Source of the DNA: Pseudomonadales bacterium | GTDB taxonomy: Bacteria; Pseudomonadota; Gammaproteobacteria; Pseudomonadales; IMCC2047 | Direction: 5' to 3' | Assembly (NCBI GenBank): GCA_024234615.1 | Contig: JACKNY010000001.1 | Span: 1,826,501-1,890,500 of the forward strand | Length of the DNA stretch: 64,000 bases | In this document: positions 25,125 to 34,936 of the stretch, piece after piece | Position numbering within the stretch: the first letter of the stretch is position 1 | Layout of the letters: each line of letters begins with the position of its first letter | Notes under the pieces: model-generated | Told to the model about the DNA's origin: nothing | Seen by the model: only the letters and a program-made list of their open reading frames with translations | Database searches by the model: none | Translations under genes and position numbers: made by a program

Positions 25125-27839
25125 CTAGTGGTGGATCGGGTTATCACCGGTTAACAGCACGTCTGTTTGGCTGATGGCCTGCAACCGGTTAGCGACGCCC
25201 AGCTTTGAGTAGAGGTTTTTGAGGTGCCATTTGACCGTTTCTAGGGATAGATTCAACTCGCGGGCGATTTCTTTATTCACTTTACCCGTGCGTAGCAGCC
25301 GCAACATGTCTTGTTCCCGAGGGCTGAGGCTAACCCGCTTGGCAGCAGGTTTTTGACTTGCATTATTTTCTGATATCGACGTTCTACAGACTTCGAGCAT
25401 TTTTGCCAAATAGCTAGCCGAGACAATTTGCGGCTGCTCCGATACCAGCTTATTAAATAGCAACGAAATAGGTTTAATATCGTCCATAACTGACCGAAGA
25501 AGCCCCGCTTTTTCTGCATTTTTTAGCACCTGCGCTAGATTCTTGAGCGCAGCTTTCTCATCGCCCGCCAGCGCCAAGGCCTGCACATATAACAGCTGAG
25601 ACAGCAATGCTCTCGTCATATTACCCAACAGCCTATGCTCGCGAATTTCACTCGTCGATATCTCAATTGCCCTCTGATAATCCTGTTTTAGCAAGAGAAC
25701 TCGTACCTGCGCGAGTTGATATAGATCTTTGATTTCCGACAAAGCACAACGTTGTTCCGGGACATCAGCCAGCAGCCCTTGCATTTGCTCAAGCAGTTTT
25801 TCCGCATCGGCTAATTCATTGTCCCTTGTGGCCAGACACAATCGCTCATATAACGCAGAGGCAAGTAGCCGCGGCCAGTTCCGAACGACGCCAAAGTGCT
25901 CCATTTCTTCGAGCAGTTTATCGGCATCGGGGGCCAAATATTGTCGCCGTCTGACCCGGGATAACGCCAGATAAGCACCGCGTAATGGATCCAATAATGC
26001 GGTTTTCTTGATGACATCCAGACGACCAGCCAAGACACGTTCCAGTTGCTCAAACTCGTCCTTCTCGTACAACAAACCCGCCAAATAGCCAGCAGCCAGA
26101 GCGGCACCATTAGAATGGTAACCCGTTTTTTCTTCGGCGAGGGCCAAACCTTCCTTGATCAGAAGTATCGCCATATCAATACTGCCTTGCCGTTTATGGT
26201 AGATACTCCAAACATATTTGCGGTAGACGCTAACAAATACGCTTTTTGGATTTCTCTCCAGCTGCTCCGGCAACAACATATAGACTTTTCGTGCATCCTC
26301 ATAGCGTGAAGCGCTGGTCAAAGCAAAGGTTAATGCATTGCATAACAGCCAAACTACCCAAGGCCGATCAATCGGTAGGCTCGCTGCGCAGGGTTCCATT
26401 TGCATGATACCCATCGCGGTATCGTCCGATATATTGGCGACAATTCCCTCGACTACATGCAGTTCGGCTTGCTCGGTCTCACTGAGGGTAATATCCGATT
26501 CCTTAATACCGCTGTGAATGCTTTTCAGCAAAGCTCTTGCTTCAGCCAACTTGAGACTGTGGGCCAGCGCCCACACACGAATCAATCCTAGATGAAAGCG
26601 CTGATGTTCATCCTCCACATAGATGGACTGCAACCAACTCTCAAGCGTTTCCAGGTCACCCTCGTCGGCTAATGATCCCGCAGCCTGAGTAGCAATTTCG
26701 ATGGTATTTTCAATACGTTCGGACGCTATAGCATGACGCACCGCCTCCGACAGCAGGTTATTATCCAAAAACCACTGACTGGCGCGCGCATGCAAAGTCT
26801 GTAATTCATTGGGGTACCTAGTTTGCAGCATGTTGAGTAATACCGCAGCAAAGATGTGATGATAGCGATACCAGTAACCCTCCTCGTCCAGGCCGGTGAC
26901 AAACATAGATTTGGACTGGATATCCTTGAGGATTTCGGCGGCGTTGGCGGTACCAGCGACAGCCTCGCACAAAGGACCACAGAGGCGATCCAGAATTGAT
27001 GTGCGAAGCAATAACGCAATTTCATTTTCCGGTAACGCCGTCAACACGATCTCTTCGATATAAGACTTAACGTTTTTATTTACGCCCGAAAACCTTTCGA
27101 TAAAATTCGTCGGGTTAGCCCGAATTGCTGGCGAAAGACAGAGCAGTTGTAACCCCACAGCCCACCCTTCCGTGACCTCAAGCAATTGCTCAACATCTCT
27201 TATCGTGAGATTCAATGAGGTGGCTTTTAGATAGTCGCAGGCCTCAAGAAAGTTAAAGCGTAATTCATCGAATCCGATTTCCTGGAGTCGGCCATCCGCT
27301 CTTAACTTATTCAGAGGAAGTCCTACCCGTTCCCGACTGCTAATCGTCAATGTCACATTCTCAGGCGCGAGCAGCAGGAAGGCTCCCAACGGTTTATTAA
27401 TCTTATCGGAATTAACGAGATGGTAGTCATCCAGAAAAATAAACACCTTTTCTTCCAGCTGGTTAAGCGCATTAACCAAAGAGACCAGCAGTAACTCGAG
27501 AGACACTTCTTTTGGTTTGCTGATCAACTCTAGAAAGGCCTTGTCCCACTCCAGGTCTAAAGAGAGCAGTGCATGGCTTAGGTAATCGACAAAGTTACGC
27601 TCGATACTTTCCTCTTTACCCAAACTAACCCAACACACTCGCCTATCTTTACTTTTAATCAGGCGACACCATTGTCCTATCAGCGTCGTTTTACCCGATC
27701 CCGGGGGGGCCGTTATCAGAACCAGTGTCGATCCCAAAAAGTTATCGCAAAAACCGACAAGCCTTTCGCGCGGCACTTCTCCCGCCGAAGGATTCGGTGG
27801 AGAAAGCTTTGTACTAATGAGTGGTAATCTATCTAGCAT
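25125..27839 (-). CDS. acoK: MalT/AcoK-type ATP-dependent LuxR regulator
   Basis: A 904-residue STAND-class regulator. The NTPase domain has Walker A APPGSGKTT (about 44-52) and a Walker B-like VFIFLDDYHLV near 130-140. A long helical repeat (TPR-like) segment runs from about 340 to 830, and the C-terminal LuxR helix-turn-helix contains LSPREQDMLRLLRTG and LSLETVKWHLKNLYSKLGV. Size and domain order match MalT and AcoK, which activates acoABCD in Klebsiella. It lies directly upstream of the aco-like genes on the same strand, supporting the AcoK assignment. The signal is presumably a small molecule bound to the helical domain. Confidence 0.85.
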   Translation of the reverse strand: MLDRLPLISTKLSPPNPSAGEVPRERLVGFCDNFLGSTLVLITAPPGSGKTTLIGQWCRLIKSKDRRVCWVSLGKEESIERNFVDYLSHALLSLDLEWDKAFLELISKPKEVSLELLLVSLVNALNQLEEKVFIFLDDYHLVNSDKINKPLGAFLLLAPENVTLTISSRERVGLPLNKLRADGRLQEIGFDELRFNFLEACDYLKATSLNLTIRDVEQLLEVTEGWAVGLQLLCLSPAIRANPTNFIERFSGVNKNVKSYIEEIVLTALPENEIALLLRTSILDRLCGPLCEAVAGTANAAEILKDIQSKSMFVTGLDEEGYWYRYHHIFAAVLLNMLQTRYPNELQTLHARASQWFLDNNLLSEAVRHAIASERIENTIEIATQAAGSLADEGDLETLESWLQSIYVEDEHQRFHLGLIRVWALAHSLKLAEARALLKSIHSGIKESDITLSETEQAELHVVEGIVANISDDTAMGIMQMEPCAASLPIDRPWVVWLLCNALTFALTSASRYEDARKVYMLLPEQLERNPKSVFVSVYRKYVWSIYHKRQGSIDMAILLIKEGLALAEEKTGYHSNGAALAAGYLAGLLYEKDEFEQLERVLAGRLDVIKKTALLDPLRGAYLALSRVRRRQYLAPDADKLLEEMEHFGVVRNWPRLLASALYERLCLATRDNELADAEKLLEQMQGLLADVPEQRCALSEIKDLYQLAQVRVLLLKQDYQRAIEISTSEIREHRLLGNMTRALLSQLLYVQALALAGDEKAALKNLAQVLKNAEKAGLLRSVMDDIKPISLLFNKLVSEQPQIVSASYLAKMLEVCRTSISENNASQKPAAKRVSLSPREQDMLRLLRTGKVNKEIARELNLSLETVKWHLKNLYSKLGVANRLQAISQTDVLLTGDNPIHH

Positions 27840-28137
27840 TCAATTTCATGCCAATAATTCACTGAGTATCCGCCGTCTATGACAGGGTGCACGAATCAAT
27901 GTGGTGAAACAATAACCGCTAACCAGGGATTAACCAAATAATACGCTCGGTGAATTAGGAAATCACTTAACACAGGGTCATGCGCAGCTTACTTTATTTA
28001 GGATGTGTTAGGCTGGTGATACTCACTTTATGGCAAATCCAACGGCTCGGCAAAACGCCAACATGAGTCAAGCCTTTAAATGGCCGACAGTTAAATAGGT
28101 GACCAGTTGACGCTACCAGAGGGAATTAAAGCCTTGG

Positions 28138-28953
28138 CTAGCGACCCGAAAAATGCGGTTTGCGCTTTTCTAAAAACGCCTTAATCCCTTCTTTGCCATC
28201 TTTGGTTTTGGCATTAGCCGCTATCATGCGCGATTCCGATGTCATTTGCGCTTCGATATTATTCTTGGCGGCACCCGACACCAAACGTTTCACCGCACCA
28301 TAGGCCAGAGTCGGCCCATTGGCGAAGGTAGTTGCTAATTCCAGTGCCGCTGCGGCTAGTTCTTCCGGCTCCACCACACGATTTATCATGCCCCAGTCCA
28401 ATGCTTCGTTGGCGCTTAAACGCCGATTGAGCAGCATCAATTCTTTGGCTCGTTTACTGCCCACTAATTCCACAAGTAAACTGGTGCATCCGCCATCGGG
28501 CGATAGGCCGGCGGCGGTGTAGGCGGAAGTAAATGAGGCTTTGCTCGAGGCAATCGTGTAATCACCAATCAACGCTAAACTTAATCCAATACCAGCCGCT
28601 GCACCGTTCACCGCGGTGACTACCGGCGCAGGCATACGCATTAAGCGAATGAAGGCGTCATGGGCATAAAAAGTTACTTTTTTTAATTCCTCCGAAATGG
28701 CGTCGCCCTTCTCGGCGAAGGAAGCTAAGTCACCTCCAGCGCAAAATAACTTACCTTCCGCGCTGAGTAATACCGCTCTTACATCACTATCCTCTTCACA
28801 GGCCAGCACCGCCTGATGCAGATCCTGCGCCAATTGCAGGTTGAGTGTGTTGGCCGCATCCGGCCGGTTTAGACGAATGTGGGCGACCTGGTTGGCTACT
28901 GAGTATTCGATAGTCTCAAAGCTAATAGTCTTAGCGGGGGTGGATTCGCTCAT
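28138..28953 (-). CDS. Enoyl-CoA hydratase/isomerase (crotonase) family protein
   Basis: A 271-residue crotonase from ATG 28953, chosen because AAGGACT lies just upstream; the open frame extends 13 codons further. The CoA/oxyanion motif CAGGDLASF and NGAAAGIGLSLAL are intact. At the second acidic position the sequence is SPDGGCT, with Asp in place of the Glu of true hydratases, as in PaaG-type isomerases. It may therefore isomerise rather than hydrate. It closes a minus-strand series with a metallo-hydrolase, aldehyde dehydrogenase and two acyl-CoA synthetases. Confidence 0.88.
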   Translation of the reverse strand: MSESTPAKTISFETIEYSVANQVAHIRLNRPDAANTLNLQLAQDLHQAVLACEEDSDVRAVLLSAEGKLFCAGGDLASFAEKGDAISEELKKVTFYAHDAFIRLMRMPAPVVTAVNGAAAGIGLSLALIGDYTIASSKASFTSAYTAAGLSPDGGCTSLLVELVGSKRAKELMLLNRRLSANEALDWGMINRVVEPEELAAAALELATTFANGPTLAYGAVKRLVSGAAKNNIEAQMTSESRMIAANAKTKDGKEGIKAFLEKRKPHFSGR

Positions 28954-28992
28954 TGATGAGTCCTTATAAATTGAAGTGTGGTGTAACGGCAA

Positions 28993-29835
28993 TCACAGCG
29001 GATCAGCACAGACGGAAAATCGACCTTGCTCGTCCCTTAGTAATTTGCCGCAAGCCATATTAGGGTCGTGGCAAAAAAACAAGCGCCCATCACGTTGATA
29101 AAGGTCAGCGAGTAGTTCCGCTTTTTCATTGATCACCTGCTCAGGGAAACGATCATACCCCATAGTGATCGGGATATGCACCCATGGCGCACCCGCTACT
29201 AAATCCGAACTATAGACCAGTGGCCCGTTGGGAGAAGCGATCTCTGAAAGCATCAATCCCGGCGTATGGCCATCGGAAAACAGGACTTTGACCTTGCCGT
29301 CGAGGATCGAGCTTTGCTGACCGTCAATCAATTCCAAGCGCCCTGAATCAAGCAGTAGTTGTGGTAACTCGGGAATAAAAGATGCGCGATCCCGGGGATG
29401 CGGTTTTACTGCACGCTGCCAATGTTTTGCCGAAACGATATAGCGCGCATTCGGAAATAATAGCTCCGACTTTTTATCCTCTTGCCACGTGCTTAACAAT
29501 CCTCCGGCATGATCGAAATGCAAATGGGATAGCACCACCGCGTCGATTTCCTCGTGCTGAAGATGATGCTTTGAAAGATTTTCCAAGAGCTGGTGAGCAG
29601 AATCATCGATGCCATAACGCGTTTTTAAAGAAGGTTCTAGGAAAGCGCCTACACCCGTTTCAAATAGCACTTTCAAGCCATCATCAAACTCAACCAACAA
29701 TGTTCTGGTTGCTAATTTAATCCGATTATGAACATCGGGCGTATACCATTTCGTCCACACCGCTTTGGGTGCATTGCCAAAACTCGCGCCCCCGTCCAGG
29801 CTTTGGGTATTGCCTTCTATTGCTGTTAGTTTCAT
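28993..29835 (-). CDS. Metallo-beta-lactamase-fold hydrolase
   Basis: A 280-residue MBL-fold protein with the zinc motif SHLHFDHAGG (His104, His106, Asp108, His109), a later His in SDGHTPG and a final His in FFCHDPN. It has no signal peptide and so acts in the cytoplasm. Relatives include quorum-quenching lactonases, glyoxalase II and alkyl-sulfatase-like enzymes; the pattern fits a lactonase or thioesterase best, but no one substrate can be named. It lies 39 bp upstream of the crotonase gene in the same unit, which favours a catabolic role. Confidence 0.8.
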   Translation of the reverse strand: MKLTAIEGNTQSLDGGASFGNAPKAVWTKWYTPDVHNRIKLATRTLLVEFDDGLKVLFETGVGAFLEPSLKTRYGIDDSAHQLLENLSKHHLQHEEIDAVVLSHLHFDHAGGLLSTWQEDKKSELLFPNARYIVSAKHWQRAVKPHPRDRASFIPELPQLLLDSGRLELIDGQQSSILDGKVKVLFSDGHTPGLMLSEIASPNGPLVYSSDLVAGAPWVHIPITMGYDRFPEQVINEKAELLADLYQRDGRLFFCHDPNMACGKLLRDEQGRFSVCADPL

Positions 29836-29924
29836 TTATAGGAACAACTCAATTGGTCAGGGCGGTTTCAAGCAAAAAGGGCGACTATTACGCCGCCCCG
29901 CTCAGAAAAAATTCCCAATAATAG

Positions 29925-31334
29925 CTAACCTGCTTTATTAATATTAATTACTTGCATGGCAGTGAACTCTTCCAAACCCTCCTTGCCCCACTCGACTCCC
30001 ACACCGGACTCTTTCGCTGGAGGGAATGGAATATGCGGGCCAAAGGCGCAATGCTGGTTGACCCAGACGGTGCCGCTATCGATGCGCGAAGCTACCTGCT
30101 GCGCACGCTCCATATTGCTCGACCAGACCGATCCACCCAGACCATAGGGTGAACTGTTGGCACGGGCAATGACATCTTCCAGATCAGTATACTTGATGAT
30201 CGGCAGTACCGGTCCGAACGGCTCTTCATCCACCAAAGGTGTTCCATCTTCAATATCTCTCACCACCGTCAGCGGCACAAAATAACCTGGTCGGTTGGGA
30301 ATATCACCACCCGCAATAATCTTGCCAGTCTGTTTGGCACTTTCGACATAATGACAAACCTTGTCGAATTGTGCTTTATTTTGTACTGGGCCGAACTGAG
30401 TGCCTGCTTCCATGCCATCACCCACCACGGCGCTGTTTGCCATGGCTGCAATTTCATCGCACAGACTGTCGTAGATACTTTCATGCACATACAAACGTTT
30501 TAGCGCGATACAGACCTGACCGCTGTTCAAGAACGCCGAACCAAAAATACCAGCGGCGATCTTTTTCGGGTCGGCATCATCCAACACAATAGCCGCATCG
30601 TTGCCACCCAATTCCAACGTCAGGCGTTTGAGTGTGCCCGCGGCACTTGCCATAATCGCTTTTCCTGTTGGCGTTGATCCGGTGAAGGAAATCTTGGCAA
30701 TTTTGGGATGCTTGGTCAGTGCGGCACCGAGATCGTTATTATCGGCAATAATATTGAGCACGCCCGGCGGTAATATATCCTTGATCATTGCTCCCAACAT
30801 CAGTGCGGTTAAGGGTGTGGTCGGCGCGGGTTTAAGAATCAGCGTATTGCCGGCTAAAAGCGCGGGAGCCAACTTATAAACAGCAATCAGAAAAGGAAAG
30901 TTCCAGGGCATGATACCCGCCACCACACCCAAGGGTTTACGGTGGATTTCGACACGCTGATTCTCATCTTCGAGCAACACTTCAGAAGGTAAATCCTGCG
31001 CCGCAAAATGCCGACAAAAAATTTCAGCAAAGCCAACTTCTGCAGCGGCCTGCTCCAACGGTTTACCCTGCTCGCCCGTCAGCACTTTGGTGACGCGCTC
31101 GGCGTTAGCTTTGATCGCATCAGCCACCTGTAATAATTTTTGTTTGCGCTCGGCGATTGGGGTTTGACTCCAGGCAGGAAAAGCGCGGTTCGCCGCGGCA
31201 ACTGCTTGCTCCAGTTGACCAACATCTGCCAGCGGACACTGCGCCAGCACTGTTTCATTGGCTGGGTTTATCACATCCATAGTGCCGCTTCCGGCGACTA
31301 ATTCACCATCAATTAGTAGTCTGTACTCACTCAT
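29925..31334 (-). CDS. Aldehyde dehydrogenase (NAD(P)-dependent)
   Basis: A 469-residue aldehyde dehydrogenase from ATG 31334, which has AGGAGA 8 bases upstream. MPWNFP, FTGSTPTGK (cofactor), the general base Glu241 in LELGGND and the catalytic Cys275 in NSGQVC are all intact and correctly spaced (34 residues). It oxidises aldehydes to acids. Two acyl-CoA synthetases lie upstream on the same strand, so aldehyde to acid to acyl-CoA is a likely sequence. The amine dehydrogenase at 38.5-46.9 kb is one possible source of aldehyde. Confidence 0.92.
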   Translation of the reverse strand: MSEYRLLIDGELVAGSGTMDVINPANETVLAQCPLADVGQLEQAVAAANRAFPAWSQTPIAERKQKLLQVADAIKANAERVTKVLTGEQGKPLEQAAAEVGFAEIFCRHFAAQDLPSEVLLEDENQRVEIHRKPLGVVAGIMPWNFPFLIAVYKLAPALLAGNTLILKPAPTTPLTALMLGAMIKDILPPGVLNIIADNNDLGAALTKHPKIAKISFTGSTPTGKAIMASAAGTLKRLTLELGGNDAAIVLDDADPKKIAAGIFGSAFLNSGQVCIALKRLYVHESIYDSLCDEIAAMANSAVVGDGMEAGTQFGPVQNKAQFDKVCHYVESAKQTGKIIAGGDIPNRPGYFVPLTVVRDIEDGTPLVDEEPFGPVLPIIKYTDLEDVIARANSSPYGLGGSVWSSNMERAQQVASRIDSGTVWVNQHCAFGPHIPFPPAKESGVGVEWGKEGLEEFTAMQVININKAG

Positions 31335-31408
31335 CGTTCTGTCTCCTAAAGAGTAGTTCATATTGCCCCACTAACGGCCCAACCCGAGAGATATATCGGC
31401 CAAACCTG

Positions 31409-33082
31409 TCAATCTAATTCTTGCTCCATCATTTCACGCATTTTAAATTTTTGAATTTTTCCGGTGACCGTCATCGGGTATTCCTCAACAAAACGAACGT
31501 ATTGCGGCACCTTAAAGTGTGCAATATTACCCTGACAAAACTCTTTGACTTCCTGCTCTGTCATCGACTCGCCGTGATGTGTCTGAATCCAGGCGCACAC
31601 CTGCTCGCCAAAACGTTCATCTTTGACACCGAATACTTGGACGTCCTGAATTTTGGGATGGGTGTATAAAAATTCTTCCACCTCACGCGGATAAATATTT
31701 TCACCACCGCGGATAATCATATCCTTGAGCCGGCCAACAATCTGCACATAACCACCTGTGTCCATAATGCCGATATCTCCAGAATACAGCCAGCCGTCTT
31801 GATCAATAGTTTCAGCGGTTTTCTCGGCATCATTCCAGTAACACTGCATCACCGAATAACCTCGACAACAAATTTCACCTTTCTCACCAATCGGCACTAT
31901 CTCACCCTGTTCGTTCAATAATTTTATTTCCAGGTGGGGCCCGGGTTGACCCACCGTACTGACGCGCTTTTCGATCGGGTCGTCAACGGCGGTCATGTGA
32001 TTCACCGGGCTGGTTTCGGTCTGGCCATAGGCAATCAACACTTCGGACATGTGCATATCACGCAACACCCGTTTCATCACCTCAATGGGACAGGGTGCAC
32101 CTGCCATAATACCGGTTCTGAGTGAGCTCAAATCAAACTCTTTGAATTGTGGATGTTCGAGTTCACCGATAAACATGGTGGGCACTCCATGCAGGGCTGT
32201 ACAACGCTCCTCGGCGACCGTGGTTAAGGTACTGAGGGGATCAAAAGCATCACCCGGAAAAACTGCCGCCGAACCATGGGTAATACAGGCCAGGTTACCC
32301 ATCACCATGCCGAAACAATGGTAAAGCGGCACCGGGATACAGAGTTTATCTCGCTCGGTTAAGCGCATGCCGTCACCCACAATTTTGCCATTATTGAGGA
32401 TATTAATATGCGTCAGCGTTGCCCCTTTGGGGCTGCCGGTGGTACCGCTAGTAAACTGAATATTGATGGGGTCCGAGGGTAAAAGCTCAGCCTTAAGCGC
32501 TTTGATACGCTGAAATTCCGCCTCACCGCCACGACTGGCAACCTCGGCAAAATTATACATGCCGGGAGTTATCGCATTACCCATACGAATCACGCTGCGT
32601 AAATGGGGTAACTTTTTCGATTGTAGTTGGCCAGGGTTTGAGTTAGCTAATTCCGGTGCCAATGCCTGTAACATTTGCAGGTATTCGCTGCTCTTGAATC
32701 GTTCGGCACTGACGATGGCTTTACACTCCACCTTGTTCAGCGCATATTCCAGCTCATACAAGCGATAAGCTGGATTAATGCAAACCATAATTGCGCCAAT
32801 TTTAGCAGTCGCGAATTGGGTCAGACACCACTCATAACAGTTGGGCGCCCAAATCCCCACGCGGTCACCTTTTTCGATACCAATCGCCAGTAAACCCGCC
32901 GCAAACTGTTCGATCTGCTGCTGATACTCGCGATAGTTCCAGCGAATACCCTGATGGCGCGAAATCAACGCCGGGTGATCTGGATATTGGCTGACCGTCT
33001 GATCAAATCGAGCGCCAATGGTTTGCTGCAATAACAGCGTTGTTTCAGGCCCACGGAAATAACTTTTTTGTCGATTCACCAC
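31409..33082 (-). CDS. Acyl-CoA synthetase (AMP-binding)
   Basis: A 557-residue ANL enzyme of the medium/long-chain acyl-CoA synthetase type. The P-loop is FTSGTTGSPKGATLTH near residue 205, YGQTE occurs in the middle and the hinge is GRLKDMIIRGGENIYP, with the late catalytic Lys in TGKIQKFKMRE. Two adjacent GTG codons (33082, 33079) are the only plausible starts, after GAGAG. Its neighbours suggest activation of the acid made by the aldehyde dehydrogenase. Chain-length preference is not determinable here. Confidence 0.9.
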   Translation of the reverse strand: MVNRQKSYFRGPETTLLLQQTIGARFDQTVSQYPDHPALISRHQGIRWNYREYQQQIEQFAAGLLAIGIEKGDRVGIWAPNCYEWCLTQFATAKIGAIMVCINPAYRLYELEYALNKVECKAIVSAERFKSSEYLQMLQALAPELANSNPGQLQSKKLPHLRSVIRMGNAITPGMYNFAEVASRGGEAEFQRIKALKAELLPSDPINIQFTSGTTGSPKGATLTHINILNNGKIVGDGMRLTERDKLCIPVPLYHCFGMVMGNLACITHGSAAVFPGDAFDPLSTLTTVAEERCTALHGVPTMFIGELEHPQFKEFDLSSLRTGIMAGAPCPIEVMKRVLRDMHMSEVLIAYGQTETSPVNHMTAVDDPIEKRVSTVGQPGPHLEIKLLNEQGEIVPIGEKGEICCRGYSVMQCYWNDAEKTAETIDQDGWLYSGDIGIMDTGGYVQIVGRLKDMIIRGGENIYPREVEEFLYTHPKIQDVQVFGVKDERFGEQVCAWIQTHHGESMTEQEVKEFCQGNIAHFKVPQYVRFVEEYPMTVTGKIQKFKMREMMEQELD

Positions 33083-33147
33083 GTGCTTATTTCTCTCAAC
33101 CGGATGCAGTGTGTGTAATTATACAAGTACCAAACATCACTGTTCTC

Positions 33148-34773
33148 CTAACCCTCCACTCCGGTGTTCTGATCACGCCACTCACGCTCGCGCAACTCTA
33201 TTCGTCGAATCTTACCGCTGATGGTTTTCGGCAATTCCGTGACAAACTCGATCTTACGCGGATACTTGTAGGGAGCAGTCACCGTTTTGACATGGGTCTT
33301 CAATTCCTGGCTCAACAGATCATTTGCCTCATAACCCGACACCAGTACCACAAAGGCTTTCACTACTTCACCCCGGTCTTTATCCGGACTCGACACCACC
33401 GCCGATTCTGCAACCGCCGGATGCTCCAACAAAGCGCTTTCCACCTCAAACGGGCCAATACGGTAACCGGAGGATAGAATCACATCATCGGATCGGCTCA
33501 CAAACCAAAAATAGCCATCCTCATCGACATAAGCCCGGTCACCCGTCAGATACCAATCACCCTTAAAGCATTTGGCAGTTTTCTCTGGCTGATTCTTATA
33601 TTCTTTAAATAAACCTAATGGCCGTTGCGGCTTGACCCTAACCGCAATATCACCCTCCGTATTAACTGCCGCAATATTCCCCTCATGATCGATAACTTGC
33701 AGATCAATACCGGGGGTTGGTTTACCCATCGAACCAAACCGTGGTTCGATACCGGGGAAATTACCGCAAAGAATTACTGTTTCAGTTTGACCGTAACCAT
33801 CGCGCACCGTAATTCCAGTTGCTTTTTTCCAGACATTAATGACTTCGGGATTGAGCGGTTCACCTGCCGCAACACAATGGCGTAAGCTAGCAAAGTCATA
33901 TTGGGATAGATTCTGTTGTACCAGCATACGGTAAATAGTGGGCGCGCCGCATACTGTGGTGACCGGGTACTGCGACATCAGCTTAAGTGTTTGGTCGGCA
34001 TTAAAGCCACTGGAGTGATGCACAAAAATGGCTGCACCACAGTTCCAGGGGCCGAAATAACTACTCCAGGCGGCTTTCGCCCAACCCGTATCACTGATAT
34101 TCCAGTGCAGATCGTCAGGCTTCAAATCCAACCAGTATTTGCCGGTAACCGAATGCGCCAGGCCATAACTTTGCGCATGCATGGCCATCTTAGGATAACC
34201 GGTGGTGCCGGAGGTAAAGTAACACAATGCGGGTTCGTCAGCGCCAGTATCGGCGGCAACAAAGTCATCGCTGGCCTGTTCTACGGCTGCCTCGAAATCA
34301 ACCCAACCTGCGCGCTCACCACCGATATGTAATTTAGCGTTTAAGCTGGGGCATTGGTCTAAGACCTTATCTAACTTAGCAGCCCCGACACTATCTGTGA
34401 CAACACAAGTTGCTTCAGCCGTATTAATACGATAAGCCAAATCATTGGGCGCGAGCTGCATGGTGCCGGGAGAAACAATAGCACCCATGCGCAAACAGGC
34501 GGTGACTGTTTCCCACCAGGCGATTTGACGCCCCAACACGATAACCACGGTATCACCGCGCTTTACCCCAGCCGTTGTCAACACATTGGCAAGCTTGCAT
34601 GAGGCAAGGCTAATATCGGCAAAGGTCTTGTTAATCTCATTACCAGCATCATCAACCCAAAGCATGGCAAGCTTGCCGGGGTCTTGTGCCCAATGGTCAA
34701 TGACCTCAGTCGCAAAATTAAAGTGCTCTGGACGGGGCCATTGAAAAGATCGGTAGAGTTCAGAATAATTCAT
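33148..34773 (-). CDS. Acyl-CoA synthetase, ACSM/acetate-CoA ligase-like
   Basis: A 541-residue ANL enzyme. The P-loop is FTSGTTGYPKMAMH near residue 185, with the ACSM-like segment WNISDTGWAKAAW, the DGYGQTE motif and the hinge SRSDDVILSSGYRIGPFEVE, and the late Lys in PKTISGKIRRIELRE. The layout fits medium-chain acyl-CoA synthetases rather than acetyl-CoA synthetase. It lies 65 bp upstream of the second synthetase gene, probably as first gene of the minus-strand unit. Two different synthetases in one unit suggest two carboxylate intermediates or broad substrate range. Confidence 0.9.
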   Translation of the reverse strand: MNYSELYRSFQWPRPEHFNFATEVIDHWAQDPGKLAMLWVDDAGNEINKTFADISLASCKLANVLTTAGVKRGDTVVIVLGRQIAWWETVTACLRMGAIVSPGTMQLAPNDLAYRINTAEATCVVTDSVGAAKLDKVLDQCPSLNAKLHIGGERAGWVDFEAAVEQASDDFVAADTGADEPALCYFTSGTTGYPKMAMHAQSYGLAHSVTGKYWLDLKPDDLHWNISDTGWAKAAWSSYFGPWNCGAAIFVHHSSGFNADQTLKLMSQYPVTTVCGAPTIYRMLVQQNLSQYDFASLRHCVAAGEPLNPEVINVWKKATGITVRDGYGQTETVILCGNFPGIEPRFGSMGKPTPGIDLQVIDHEGNIAAVNTEGDIAVRVKPQRPLGLFKEYKNQPEKTAKCFKGDWYLTGDRAYVDEDGYFWFVSRSDDVILSSGYRIGPFEVESALLEHPAVAESAVVSSPDKDRGEVVKAFVVLVSGYEANDLLSQELKTHVKTVTAPYKYPRKIEFVTELPKTISGKIRRIELREREWRDQNTGVEG

Positions 34774-34865
34774 TATTTTGGCCTACTCGGAATTTGGCAA
34801 ACTGATTTAGTTTAGCGCAGACAAGACGTCGTAAAATATAGGTAATTTGACTCAAATAATAAGAA

Positions 34866-34908
34866 CTAAAAAATAGAACAGAAGCCCTGTAAAATCAGCT
34901 TCTGTTCT
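34866..34908 (-). terminator. Rho-independent terminator of TonB receptor 3
   Basis: AGAACAGAAGC (34875-34885) and GCTTCTGTTCT (34898-34908) are exact reverse complements with a 12-base loop. Read on the minus strand the stem is followed at once by A and a run of seven T residues, the classical form. It lies 28 bp after the receptor stop. Confidence 0.85.
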
Positions 34909-34936
34909 AAATGGTGGTTCTTCAAATCTCTATGAC

